In this document: piece after piece, positions 6,696 to 13,576 of the stretch
How the letters are laid out: every line of letters starts with the position of its first letter
How positions within the stretch are numbered: the first letter of the stretch is position 1
From: an uncultured Brevundimonas sp.
GTDB lineage: Bacteria; Pseudomonadota; Alphaproteobacteria; Caulobacterales; Caulobacteraceae
Reading direction: 5' to 3'
Assembly: GCA_946885435.1 (NCBI GenBank)
Contig: CAMPGL010000042.1
Location: forward strand, 1-13,576
DNA: 13,576 nucleotides
Program-made: the position numbers and the translations under genes
The notes under the pieces: model-generated
Told to the model about the DNA's origin: nothing
What the model saw: the letters and a program-made list of their open reading frames with translations, nothing else
Databases searched by the model: none

Positions 6696-6719
6696 GAGTC
6701 TCCGATTCAGAAGTGATTC
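6696..6719. promoter_or_regulatory. Cluster of three GANTC (CcrM methylation) sites upstream of sciP
   Basis: GAGTC at 6696-6700, GATTC at 6704-6708 and GATTC at 6715-6719 all match GANTC, the target of the cell-cycle DNA methyltransferase CcrM of Caulobacterales. They lie 11 bp upstream of the CtrA site of the sciP promoter. A fourth site, GAGTC at 6814-6818, lies just inside sciP. The methylation state of such sites can affect transcription through GcrA. The motif is certain; the regulatory effect is inferred. Confidence 0.55.
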
Positions 6720-6729
6720 ACCAAGGCGC

Positions 6730-6757
6730 TTAAACGGGCGTTATGGGGGCTTGGCTA
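6730..6757 (+). promoter_or_regulatory. CtrA-type promoter of sciP
   Basis: TTAA (6730-6733), seven bases, then TTAT (6741-6744) matches the CtrA consensus TTAA-N7-TTAA with one mismatch. GCTATTCT from 6754 resembles the Caulobacter housekeeping -10 (GCTANAWC). This places the CtrA site over the -35 region, the usual position for activation, with a predicted start near 6766 and a short leader. From memory, sciP in Caulobacter is itself under CtrA control, which fits. Confidence 0.6.
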
Positions 6758-6797
6758 TTCTTGCATCAGTGATGGTGGTGCGAGAGGCGAAAAGCCC

Positions 6798-7079
6798 ATG
6801 CTTCAGGAACAGCGAGTCAACGGCGAGGGCGAACGCTACGTCATCGGTCCGACGGGGGCTGCTTTGACGCTCAACGATCTTCCCCCGCCCGAAACCGAGC
6901 GCTGGGTCATCCGGCGCAAGGCCGAGGTCGTCTCCGCCGTGCGCGGCGGCCTGCTTTCTCTGGAAGAGGCCTGCGAGCGCTATCGCCTGACCACCGAGGA
7001 GTTTCTCGGCTGGCAGCGGTCGATCGACCGCTGGGGCATGCAGGGCCTGCGCACCACGCGGATCCAGCAGTACCGCTAA
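6798..7079 (+). CDS. sciP: SciP-type DUF1153 cell-cycle regulator (CtrA inhibitory protein)
   Basis: 93 residues, a typical length for DUF1153. The sequence matches my memory of Caulobacter SciP along its length: RYVIGPTGAALTLNDLPPP (13-31), RWVIRRKAEVVSAVRGGLLS (35-54), then a helix-turn-helix-like LEEACERYRLTTEEFLGWQ (55-73), ending in a basic tail. In Caulobacter, SciP accumulates in swarmer cells, binds CtrA on DNA and prevents it from activating its targets, giving negative feedback on the CtrA regulon. AGAGG at 6783-6787 lies 10 bases before the ATG. It stands 166 bp after flgE on the same strand, with its own promoter and a strong terminator, so it is probably monocistronic with possible readthrough from the hook operon. 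Confidence 0.9.
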   Translation: MLQEQRVNGEGERYVIGPTGAALTLNDLPPPETERWVIRRKAEVVSAVRGGLLSLEEACERYRLTTEEFLGWQRSIDRWGMQGLRTTRIQQYR

Positions 7080-7102
7080 GGCGTCACGCCACGCGAAATC
7101 AG

Positions 7103-7137
7103 CGGCCGCGTCCCGAGAGGGGCGCGGCCGTTCTTCT
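7103..7137 (+). terminator. Intrinsic terminator after sciP
   Basis: CGGCCGCGTCCC (7103-7114) pairs with GGGGCGCGGCCG (7119-7130) around a GAGA tetraloop: a 12-bp stem with one T-G wobble, followed by TTCTTCT. It begins 23 bases after the sciP stop. The T-tract side reaches the stop codon of the convergent iron-transport ATPase gene. On the minus strand the flank is not T-rich, so termination there would be weaker. Confidence 0.88.
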
Positions 7138-8125
7138 AGGGGAACACGCGCGTGCGGCTCGGGTCGAGGCGGACGCTCATCCGCTGCTCGGGTCGTTCGG
7201 CCAGCCGGGCGCGCACGGAAACCCCTCCCGCACTCAGCGTCGCCCGCCAGGCTGAACCGACGAACCGGACGTCAGACACGTCCGCCTGCACATCGCCACC
7301 CGACAGGAAGCCCTCGGGCCGCACCAGGACGCCAGCCGCTCCGTCGGGCACGCCCGCGGCCGGCACCTCTCCGAACGCCGTGGCGGCCTCGCCGCCGGAG
7401 ACGCGGGCAGGCAGGACCTCGACCTCGCCCAGCAGGCGCGCCGCCGCCGGCGACACCGGGTTCAGGTAACAGTCCTCGGGCGAGCCGGTCTGCAGGATGC
7501 GGCCCTCGCTCATCAGCAGCAGATCGTCGGCCATGGCCATGGCCTCCTCCGCGTCATGAGTGACGATCAGCACCGCCGCGTGCGAGGCTCGCAGCGCCGC
7601 CAAGGTGGCTTCGCGGACCTCCGCCTTCAGGTGGCCGTCGAGGCCCGAGAAGGGTTCGTCCAGCAAAACGGCCTTCGGCTCGCGGGCGAGCGCCCGGACG
7701 AGCGCCACGCGCTGCTGCTCGCCGCCGGAGAGCTCGCCCGGCCAGGCTTCGGCCCGGGCGGCCAGCTTGACTCGTTCGAGGAGGGCGAGCGCGCGCGCCC
7801 TGCGCTCATGCGCCGGCCGGTCGTTCAGGCCGAAGGCGACATTGGCCGCCACCCGCAGGTGAGGGAACAGGGCGTAGTCCTGGAAGACCAGGCCGACCCC
7901 GCGAGCCTCTGGCGGGAGGCGGGTGATGTCGTGGCCCTCGGCGGTGATGACGCCGCCGTCGGGCGCCTCCAGCCCGGCGATCAGGCGCAGCAGGGTGCTC
8001 TTGCCGCACCCCGACGGGCCGAGCAGGCAGGTGATCCGGCCAGCCCTCAGCGTCAGGTCGGCGGCCACGACCGCCGGCTTGCCGCCGTAGGATTTCGCAA
8101 GGCCCCTGGCCTCGATCACGCTCAT
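7136..8125 (-). CDS. fbpC: Iron(III)-type ABC transporter ATP-binding protein
   Basis: 329 residues from the ATG at 8125. It is the cytoplasmic ATPase that powers uptake by the adjacent permease. It has Walker A GPSGCGKST (36-44), the Q-loop in VFQDYALFPH (80-89), signature LSGGEQQR (132-139), Walker B AVLLDEPFSGLD (152-163) and the H-loop in VTHDAEEAM (188-196). A C-terminal TOBE-like region (about 235-329) includes GVLVRPEGF. The overall pattern is that of FbpC/FutC-type ferric importers; thiamine or polyamine importers are close relatives, but the binding-protein gene points to iron. The start overlaps the permease stop by ATGA. The frame stays open upstream to 9328, but that part is a shadow of the permease gene. 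Confidence 0.88.
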   Translation of the reverse strand: MSVIEARGLAKSYGGKPAVVAADLTLRAGRITCLLGPSGCGKSTLLRLIAGLEAPDGGVITAEGHDITRLPPEARGVGLVFQDYALFPHLRVAANVAFGLNDRPAHERRARALALLERVKLAARAEAWPGELSGGEQQRVALVRALAREPKAVLLDEPFSGLDGHLKAEVREATLAALRASHAAVLIVTHDAEEAMAMADDLLLMSEGRILQTGSPEDCYLNPVSPAAARLLGEVEVLPARVSGGEAATAFGEVPAAGVPDGAAGVLVRPEGFLSGGDVQADVSDVRFVGSAWRATLSAGGVSVRARLAERPEQRMSVRLDPSRTRVFP

Positions 8126-9702
8126 ACCGCCGCTCCGGGACGCGAGGTCGAGACCCGCCGCGTCAGCCATATCACCGCCGGCAGGGCCACCAGCACCAGG
8201 AAGAGTCCGGGCCATGCCGCTTCGCCGAGCCGCTCGTCCTTGGCGTAGAAGTCGGCCATGACGGCGAGCGTGTCGAAGCCGAAGGGCCTCAGGATCACCG
8301 TGGCCGGCAGCTCCTTCATCACGTCCACGAACACTAGGAGCGCCGCCGTGAACAGGGCGCCCGAGGCGATGGGCAGCTCCACCCGACGCGCCGTGCCGGC
8401 CTCGGTCTCGCCCAGCGACCGCGCAGCGCCCCTCATGGACCGGCCCACGCGCTCGAGCCCGGAGTCGATCGGCTCCAGCGCCGCCGCCATCAGCCGCGCG
8501 GCATAGGCCAGGACGAGCAGGGTCACCCCCATGATCAGACTGGACACCGTCTCGGGCCACAGCCGCCAGATCACGGCGGCGGGCGCCAGCAGCCCGACCG
8601 CCATGACCGCGCCGGGCGTCGCATAGCCCAGGCTGAGCAGCCGAGAGACCGTCTTGTAGCCGCGCGCCCCGAACGCGATCAGACCCGCCAGGGTGGTGGT
8701 CACGACCGCGGCGATCAACGCCAGCATCAGCGAGTTCCGGCCGGCCGCGAGGAGCCGCCCGGTCTCGTGCTCGGCGCCCCAGCCCTTGGCGAGCAGCCAG
8801 CCGAGCGGCAGCAGCAGGCCCAGCGTCACCAGCAGCAGACAGAACAGGAAGGCCACGGCCGCCCTGCCGCCACTCAGCCGTTCCGGCTCCAGCGCCCGCC
8901 AGCGCGCCTGACCGCCCTCGGCCGCCGCGCGGCGGCTGGAGCGCTCGATCAGCAGCAGGACCGCCGCCGCGCCCAGCAGCGGCAGGGCCAGCCGCGCCGC
9001 CTCCGCCGTCGAGCCAAAAACCGACCAGGCCCGCACCACACCGGTCGTCAGGGTCTGCACCGCAAGGAAGGACGTCGCCCCATAGTCCGCCAGCGTCTCC
9101 ATGACCGCGAGCGCCATGCCCGCCGCCAGCGCCGGCCGCGCCATCGGCATGGTGGCGGCGAGAAAGGCCTGCCCCCGGCTGCGTCCAAGCGACCGCGCCG
9201 CCTCCACCAGGCTTGTCGACTGGTTCAGCAGCGCCGCGCGCATGGTCAGATAGACGTAGGGGTAGAAGGCGAGCGACAGCACGATCGCCGCGCCCCAGAT
9301 CGAGCGCATCTCGAACGGCGGGTCCCAACCGAAGGCTGCGCGCCAGGCGGTACGGATCGGCCCGGCTACGTCGAACAGGTCGGCGTAACCGTAGGCCAGC
9401 ACGAATGCGGGCGCCGCCAGCGGCGTGACGAGAGCCCAGGAGAACAGCCGCCGTCCGGGAAAATCGTGCATGGCGACCACCCAGGCCGCCGTGGCGCCGA
9501 GCAGACCCGCGCCGAACGCCACAAGCAGGGCCAGGACCGCCGATGTCCCAGCGTACCGGGCGAAGGTCGAGCCGGTCAGGCTGTCAGCGAGCGGTCCAGT
9601 CGCCGTCACCAGCACCGCGATCAGGGGCGCACATGCGATCGCGGCCGCTGCGAGAGCGGCCGCGCGCAGGGGAGTAAGGGTCTGGGTGAGCCCTAGCGCC
9701 AA
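8122..9702 (-). CDS. fbpB: Iron(III)-type ABC transporter permease, two fused membrane domains
   Basis: 526 residues. It is an inner-membrane permease with both transmembrane halves in one chain, as in FbpB/FutB ferric transporters. Hydrophobic segments run from about 15 to 515. Each half carries an EAA loop that contacts the ATPase: EAARSLGRSRGQAFLAATMP (167-186) and RGAARSLGETEAGTARRVELP (424-444). FYPYVYLTMRAAL (146-158) is typical of the first half. The hydrophilic linker at about 254-280 separates the halves. The predicted start is a TTG at 9702 inside the end of the binding-protein gene (10-bp overlap, with an AGG a few bases upstream). There is no in-frame ATG before residue 78, which lies within the first domain, so the TTG is the most likely start. 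Confidence 0.88.
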   Translation of the reverse strand: MALGLTQTLTPLRAAALAAAAIACAPLIAVLVTATGPLADSLTGSTFARYAGTSAVLALLVAFGAGLLGATAAWVVAMHDFPGRRLFSWALVTPLAAPAFVLAYGYADLFDVAGPIRTAWRAAFGWDPPFEMRSIWGAAIVLSLAFYPYVYLTMRAALLNQSTSLVEAARSLGRSRGQAFLAATMPMARPALAAGMALAVMETLADYGATSFLAVQTLTTGVVRAWSVFGSTAEAARLALPLLGAAAVLLLIERSSRRAAAEGGQARWRALEPERLSGGRAAVAFLFCLLLVTLGLLLPLGWLLAKGWGAEHETGRLLAAGRNSLMLALIAAVVTTTLAGLIAFGARGYKTVSRLLSLGYATPGAVMAVGLLAPAAVIWRLWPETVSSLIMGVTLLVLAYAARLMAAALEPIDSGLERVGRSMRGAARSLGETEAGTARRVELPIASGALFTAALLVFVDVMKELPATVILRPFGFDTLAVMADFYAKDERLGEAAWPGLFLVLVALPAVIWLTRRVSTSRPGAAV

Positions 9703-10751
9703 CCGGCCTGCTCGAAGATGCGCTGAGCCTGCGCCTGTCGCGCAGCGTAGGCCGGCAGGGGCAGGGGATCGGCCGCCTGGCCGGCGTAGCGCGAGACGTC
9801 GGCCGGCAGGTCCGCGCCCTCGACCGTCGGGAACTCGTTTGTCTCATTGGCGAAGGTCGACTGCGCCTCCGGCCCGGTCAGGAATTCCAGGAAGCGGATG
9901 GCGTTCTCGCGGTTGGGGGCGTTCGCCGCCAGGCCGGCCCCCGACAGATTGAAGTGCGCGCCCTGGCCGCCGATGCTCGGGAAGCTCAGCGCCACGCGGT
10001 TCGTCAGGTCCTGGTCGGCGGCGTCCTCGGACTCAGCCAGGCGCAGGAAATAATAGTGGTTCGTGATCGCGACCTCGCACTGGCCGGCTCCGACAGCGCG
10101 GATCTGCTCGATGTCCCCGCCCTGCGGCGGGCGGGCCATGTTGGCGACGATCCCGCGGGCCCATTCCAGGGCGCGTTCCTCGCCCCAGCGCTCGATCAGG
10201 GCCGAGAGCAGGCTGAGGTTGTAGCTGTTGTCCGAGGACCGCACGCACAGCCGGCCGCGGAACCGGGGCGAGGCCAGCTCCTCGTAGGTATCGACCTCCT
10301 CGGGCCGCACGCGGGCGGTGTCATAGGCCACGACGCGGGCGCGCCGTGCGATGGCGAACCAGCGTCCCTGCGGGTCGCGCAGGTGTTCGGGCACGCGCTC
10401 ATCGATGACGGCGTCCTCGAACGGCACGATCAGGCCAGCCTCGGCGGCGCGCCCCATTCCGCCCGCGTCCTGGATGACCACCACGTCGGCGGGGCTGCCC
10501 TCGCCCTCGGCGCGCAGGCGTTCGATCAGCTGGTCGGCCGGCAGCTCGATCTTGCGCACACGGATGCCGGTGGCCTCGGTGAAGGCCTCGTAGATGCGCT
10601 CGTCCGAGGCGTAGTGGCGCGCCGTGTAGAGATTGACTACGCCCGCATCGCCGGTCGCTGCCTCGCCCCCTTCGGAGTCCGCCTGGGGCTGGCACGCCCC
10701 GGCGAAGAGGGCCGCGCCGAGCGCGGCGGCGATAGACAGGCGACGGATCAT
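9693..10751 (-). CDS. fbpA: Iron(III)-type ABC transporter periplasmic binding protein
   Basis: 352 residues from the ATG at 10751. A signal sequence (RRLSIAAALGAALFAGAC) ends at Cys20 in a lipobox-like context, so it is probably a lipid-anchored periplasmic protein; cleavage by signal peptidase I is an alternative. The mature N-terminus has VVNLYTARHYASDERIYEAF (38-57), the FbpA/FutA start with ligand-candidate Tyr42, His46 and Tyr47. The C-lobe carries AITNHYYFLRL (228-238), whose paired tyrosines 233-234 are the classic ferric ligands of FbpA. This supports Fe(III) binding over thiamine or phosphonate. It is the first gene of a three-gene operon. Palindromic half-sites lie 40-60 bp upstream. 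Longer in-frame starts up to 10814 would place a basic stretch before the signal peptide and are disfavoured. Confidence 0.88.
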   Translation of the reverse strand: MIRRLSIAAALGAALFAGACQPQADSEGGEAATGDAGVVNLYTARHYASDERIYEAFTEATGIRVRKIELPADQLIERLRAEGEGSPADVVVIQDAGGMGRAAEAGLIVPFEDAVIDERVPEHLRDPQGRWFAIARRARVVAYDTARVRPEEVDTYEELASPRFRGRLCVRSSDNSYNLSLLSALIERWGEERALEWARGIVANMARPPQGGDIEQIRAVGAGQCEVAITNHYYFLRLAESEDAADQDLTNRVALSFPSIGGQGAHFNLSGAGLAANAPNRENAIRFLEFLTGPEAQSTFANETNEFPTVEGADLPADVSRYAGQAADPLPLPAYAARQAQAQRIFEQAGWR

Positions 10752-10789
10752 GGAAGCGCTCCGTAGGGAACCGGACAGGGCGCCCCCTC

Positions 10790-10813
10790 TCGCACATCTG
10801 CGAACGTGTCGCA
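10790..10813. promoter_or_regulatory. Candidate operator: overlapping palindromes upstream of the iron importer
   Basis: Three half-sites alternate in orientation: TCGCA (10790-10794), TGCGA (10799-10803) and TCGCA (10809-10813). They form two overlapping palindromes, TCGCA-N4-TGCGA and TGCGA-N5-TCGCA. GCTAGTTG on the minus strand (10820-10813) could be the -10 of the importer operon, so a repressor here would block initiation. A Fur-family or other iron regulator is the natural guess, but I do not claim a match to a known iron box. Confidence 0.45.
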
Positions 10814-10891
10814 ACTAGCGCGGCCGAGCTTTGTCCGTCCGTCATGTTTCGGCCAGAGACGACGGGGAAATCTTCCTGCTAAGAAATCCCG

Positions 10892-12010
10892 ATGACGCCA
10901 GCGAGCTTCCGAGTCGAGGAGGGGGGACGCGGTCGCCTGGTCCTCGTACTGGCCGGCGACTGGAGCGCGCGCACGCTCGGCCGGACTCCGAAGCGCCTCG
11001 TGTCGGCGCTCAAGGGTCGCGAGTTCACGGCGGTGGATATCTCGGAGCTCGGCCGTTTCGATACCACGGGCGCCCTGGTCCTGATCCAGGCCAATGGCGG
11101 CAAGGTTCCGCGCGAAGGCTGGGAGGGCCGCGCCGAGGCCAGTCACATCCTGGGCATCGTGGAGGAGCTCGAACGCCACGCCGTCCCGCCGCCGCCGCAG
11201 CCAGACCCGGTCACCCGGACCTTCGTGCGTATCGGACACGGCGTCTACGACTTCGCCGCGGAAGCGTGGCTGTCCTTCGCCTTCCTGGGCGAACTGCTGG
11301 CGGCTGTCGGTCGCACGCTCGTCAATCCGCGCGGGATGCGCTGGCCGGCGCTGTTCTCGCACGTCGAGCGGGCCGGCCTGGACTCCATCCCGATCATCAT
11401 GGTCACGAACTTCTTCATCGGGGCGGTCGTGGCCTATATCGGCGTCGACCTGCTGACGCAGTTCGGGGCCTCGATCTTTGCGGTTCAGCTGATCGGCGTG
11501 GCCGTCTTCCGCGAGTTCGCCGTGGTCATCACCGCCGTGCTGCTGGCCGGCCGCTCGGCCTCGGCCTTCGCGGCCGAGATCGGCTCGATGAAGATGAACC
11601 AGGAAGTCGACGCCATGCGCGTCATGGGCGTCGACCCGTTCCAGGCCCTGGTCATTCCGCGCCTGCTGGCCCTGCTGGTCATGCTGCCGCTTCTGACTTT
11701 CCTGGCCATGGTCGGTGGGCTGTTGGGCGGCATCATCGTGACCTGGAGCCAGCTGGATCTCGGTCCGGCCTTCTTCCTCCAGCGGCTGACCGAAGACAGC
11801 TACATGCCCAAGCACATGCTCGTGGGCCTGGTGAAGGCGCCGGTCTTCGCCCTGGTTGTGGCCGCCATCGGGTGCCGCCAGGGTCTGGCCGTGGGCGGCG
11901 ACGTCGAGTCCCTGGGCCGCCGCGTCACCGCCGCCGTCGTGCAGGCGATCTTCGCCATCATCGCGCTGGACGCCCTGTTCGCCATGACCTTCCTGGAGAT
12001 CGGGCTGTGA
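10892..12010 (+). CDS. mlaE: MlaE-family ABC permease with N-terminal STAS domain
   Basis: 372 residues. It is an inner-membrane permease of an MCE transport system that moves phospholipids or other hydrophobic molecules across the periplasm. Residues about 1-95 form a STAS-like domain (RLVLVLAGDW, then VDISELGRFDTTGALVLIQA at 48-67), equivalent to a fused MlaB. Residues about 112-372 are the MlaE permease: an amphipathic lead-in, VERAGLDSIPIIMVTNFFIG (158-177), and the family signature RSASAFAAEIGSMKMNQEVD (221-240) followed by AMRVMGVDP. Four to five membrane segments follow. The gene overlaps the ATPase gene by GTGA. The ribosome binding site is weak (AAGA around 10881). It is divergent from the iron importer. 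Domain order resembles the LinK permease of sphingomonads. Confidence 0.9.
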   Translation: MTPASFRVEEGGRGRLVLVLAGDWSARTLGRTPKRLVSALKGREFTAVDISELGRFDTTGALVLIQANGGKVPREGWEGRAEASHILGIVEELERHAVPPPPQPDPVTRTFVRIGHGVYDFAAEAWLSFAFLGELLAAVGRTLVNPRGMRWPALFSHVERAGLDSIPIIMVTNFFIGAVVAYIGVDLLTQFGASIFAVQLIGVAVFREFAVVITAVLLAGRSASAFAAEIGSMKMNQEVDAMRVMGVDPFQALVIPRLLALLVMLPLLTFLAMVGGLLGGIIVTWSQLDLGPAFFLQRLTEDSYMPKHMLVGLVKAPVFALVVAAIGCRQGLAVGGDVESLGRRVTAAVVQAIFAIIALDALFAMTFLEIGL

Positions 12011-12786
12011 CGGAGCGCGAGCCGCCGATCGTGGTCGAGGGCATCGTCAACGCCTTCGGCGAGCGCGTGATCCACAAGGACCTGGATCTGACTGTCCGGG
12101 CGGGCGAGGTGCTGGGCGTTGTCGGGGGTTCGGGCACCGGCAAGACCGTGCTGCTGAACTCCATCCTGGGCCTGAAGGAGCCGGAGGAGGGGACGATCCA
12201 CCTGTTCGGCCTCGACGTCGGCCCGATGAACCGCGAGGAGCGCGACGAGCTGGAGAAGCGCTGGGGCGTGCTGTTCCAGCAGGGCGCCTTGTTCTCTTCG
12301 CTGACGGTGCTGGAGAACGTGGCGTCACCGCTGGTCGAGCACACCCGCCTGTCGCCTGACACCATCCGCGAGATCGCCGAGCTCAAGATCGCCATGGTGG
12401 GGCTGGGGCCTGAGGCCCACCACCTCAAGCCGGCCGAGCTGTCCGGCGGCATGAAGAAGCGGGTCGGCCTGGCCCGCGCGCTCGCGCTGGACCCGGAGCT
12501 GCTGTTCCTGGACGAACCCACCGCCGGCCTCGATCCCATCGGGGCGGCCGCCTTCGACGAACTGATCGCGCAGCTGCAGAAGAACCTGGGTCTGACCGTC
12601 TTCATGATCACCCACGATCTGGACAGCCTCTACACCATCTGCGACCGAGTGGCGGTTCTGGCCGACAAGAAGGTGGTCGAGGTGGCCCCGCCACGCGAAT
12701 TGGAAAAGTCATCTCACCCCTGGATCCGGGAATACTTCCTCGGACCGCGGGGCCGCGCCGCGCGCGCGGCCATGGAGCCCGCCTGA
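12007..12786 (+). CDS. mlaF: MlaF-family ABC transporter ATPase
   Basis: 259 residues from a GTG start at 12007 that overlaps the permease stop (GTGA), with GGAG at 11995-11998 placed 8 bases upstream. It is the cytoplasmic ATPase of the MCE transporter. It has Walker A GGSGTGKT (40-47), the Q-loop in VLFQQGALFSSLTV (88-101), signature LSGGMKKR (145-152; the GGMKKR form is typical of MlaF/Mkl ATPases), Walker B LLFLDEPTAGLDP (165-177), and ITHDLDSLYTICDRVAVL (201-218) with H-loop His203. The C-terminal tail (about 236-259) is short and basic. The frame is open far upstream to 10831, but that stretch is a shadow of the permease gene. It overlaps the MCE gene by one base (TGATG). Confidence 0.93.
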   Translation: MTEREPPIVVEGIVNAFGERVIHKDLDLTVRAGEVLGVVGGSGTGKTVLLNSILGLKEPEEGTIHLFGLDVGPMNREERDELEKRWGVLFQQGALFSSLTVLENVASPLVEHTRLSPDTIREIAELKIAMVGLGPEAHHLKPAELSGGMKKRVGLARALALDPELLFLDEPTAGLDPIGAAAFDELIAQLQKNLGLTVFMITHDLDSLYTICDRVAVLADKKVVEVAPPRELEKSSHPWIREYFLGPRGRAARAAMEPA

Positions 12787-13576
12787 TGGAACGCAACGCC
12801 CACTATGCGGCGGTCGGCCTGGCCACGGTCACCATCATGGTGCTGCTGGCCGTCTTCGTGGTCTGGCTGGCCCGCTTCCAGTTCAACGAGGAGTACGACG
12901 TCTACGACGTGCTCTTCACCGACCCCGTGCGCGGCCTGTCGGTCGGCGGGGAGGTGCACTTCAACGGCATCCGCATCGGCGAGGTGACCGACCTGACGCT
13001 GGATCGCCAGACCGGCAACCAGGTCATCGCGCGGATCCGCGTCGACGAAGGGATTCCGATCCGGTCGGACTCTCGCGCTCAGCTGGAGCCGCTGGGCATC
13101 ACCGGGGTGAACTACATCCAGGTCACGCCTGGCACGCCGGGCGGCCCGCTCCTGCGCGCGCAGTTCCCGGACGGCGTCACCCCGGTGATCCAGAGCCAGC
13201 GGAGCCCCATCGCGGAGTTGCTGCAGGGGTCCGGCACGGTGCTGGCCCAGGCGGTGGACGCGCTGAACCGCATCAACCGGGTCCTGTCCGACGACAACAT
13301 CCGGTCCTTCTCGACGACCCTGGCCAATGTCGAGGCGATCTCGACCGAGCTGGAAGCGCGCCGCGAGATCCTTCAGCAGCTGGAACAGGCGGTCTCGAAC
13401 GCCAACTCGGCCATCCTCGAGTACCAGGCGTTGGCGGTCAGCGCCCGCAACATCATCGAAGGCGACGGCGCCGAGGCCATCGCCCACATCGAACGCGCGG
13501 CGTCAGAGGCCGAGCAGGCCGCCCGCGACGTTCGCGCCATGACCGGCCAGCTGCAGGGCCCCGTGGGCGAGTTCGC
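12786..13576 (+). CDS. mlaD: MCE/MlaD-family substrate-binding protein (truncated by window end)
   Basis: 263 complete codons are visible and the frame is still open at the window edge, so the C-terminus is missing. A single membrane anchor at about 7-29 (HYAAVGLATVTIMVLLAVFVVW) leads into one MCE domain (about 38-115): YDVLFTDPVRGLSVGGEVHF (40-59), NGIRIGEVTDLTLD, and PLGITGVNYIQVTPG (102-116). MCE domains form hexameric rings in the periplasm that guide lipids or hydrophobic molecules. After it, about 140-263 is largely helical, with heptad-like Leu/Ile/Ala spacing (LQGSGTVLAQAVDALNRINR, LEARREILQQLEQAV). This suggests a long coiled coil, as in LinM/Mce-type proteins. The start ATG overlaps the mlaF stop by one base. 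Only a frame read directly from the sequence supports the end. Confidence 0.9.
   Translation, partial: MERNAHYAAVGLATVTIMVLLAVFVVWLARFQFNEEYDVYDVLFTDPVRGLSVGGEVHFNGIRIGEVTDLTLDRQTGNQVIARIRVDEGIPIRSDSRAQLEPLGITGVNYIQVTPGTPGGPLLRAQFPDGVTPVIQSQRSPIAELLQGSGTVLAQAVDALNRINRVLSDDNIRSFSTTLANVEAISTELEARREILQQLEQAVSNANSAILEYQALAVSARNIIEGDGAEAIAHIERAASEAEQAARDVRAMTGQLQGPVGEF

Noticed and set aside
6753..6764. Possible sigma-54 promoter for sciP (TTGGC...TTGC)
   Set aside because: GG and GC are separated by 8 bases instead of the required 10. The same bases are better read as a -10 element beneath a CtrA site.
6661..6867. Small open frame between flgE and sciP (68 residues)
   Set aside because: It covers the regulatory region and overlaps the sciP start in another frame, with no ribosome binding site.
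7556..8248. Plus-strand open frame opposite the iron-transport ATPase
   Set aside because: It is antisense to a gene with all ABC ATPase motifs and carries no domain of its own.
8126..9328. Long upstream in-frame extension of the iron-transport ATPase (730 residues in total)
   Set aside because: It overlaps the permease gene entirely, has low-complexity Gly/Ala/Arg-rich composition, and the ATPase fold begins cleanly at MSVIEARGLAKSY.
10831..12006. Long upstream in-frame extension of MlaF
   Set aside because: It is a shadow of the mlaE gene in another frame; the ATPase domain begins just after the GTG at 12007.

Overview
The window is about 13.6 kb of very GC-rich chromosomal DNA from an alphaproteobacterium. 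It is most likely a member of Caulobacterales close to Caulobacter or Brevundimonas. The main evidence is a hook-gene cluster (fliK-flgD-flgE) followed directly by a DUF1153 protein that looks like SciP, the small CtrA inhibitory protein. CtrA-type TTAA-N7-TTAA sites, clustered GANTC (CcrM methylation) sites and a sigma-54/ftr-type promoter point the same way. I see no insertion sequences, phage genes, CRISPR arrays, tRNAs or rRNAs; this is core chromosome, densely packed.

Layout. (1) 25-1524, minus strand: a Sel1-repeat, probably lipid-anchored, envelope protein of unknown role. (2) 1665-2878, plus strand: a translationally coupled pair, a class I SAM-dependent methyltransferase and a free methionine-(R)-sulfoxide reductase (GAF fold). 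(3) 2879-6631, plus strand: a flagellar hook operon fliK-flgD-flgE behind a well-matched sigma-54 promoter, with an ftr-like enhancer about 100 bp upstream of the inferred start. (4) 6632-7137, plus strand: sciP with its own regulatory region (a CtrA site, three GANTC sites in 24 bp, one short palindrome) and a strong intrinsic terminator. (5) 10751-7136, minus strand: an iron(III)-type ABC importer, binding protein-permease-ATPase, with overlapping genes and palindromic half-sites in the upstream region. (6) 10892-13576, plus strand: an MlaE-MlaF-MlaD (MCE) lipid or hydrophobic-substrate ABC system; its MCE gene runs off the window.

How the parts work together. FlgD caps the growing hook, FlgE is the hook subunit and FliK measures hook length. 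SciP damps CtrA-driven transcription, including flagellar regulatory genes, so structural hook genes sit beside a cell-cycle regulator of the flagellar programme. The iron importer and the MCE system are separate, divergently transcribed envelope transport operons sharing a 140 bp intergenic region.

Most of the content belongs to recognised families. The least explained parts are the Sel1 protein, the regulatory DNA upstream of sciP, the 18-residue tandem repeats in FliK, and the palindromes upstream of the iron importer. I found no convincing previously undescribed multi-gene system.
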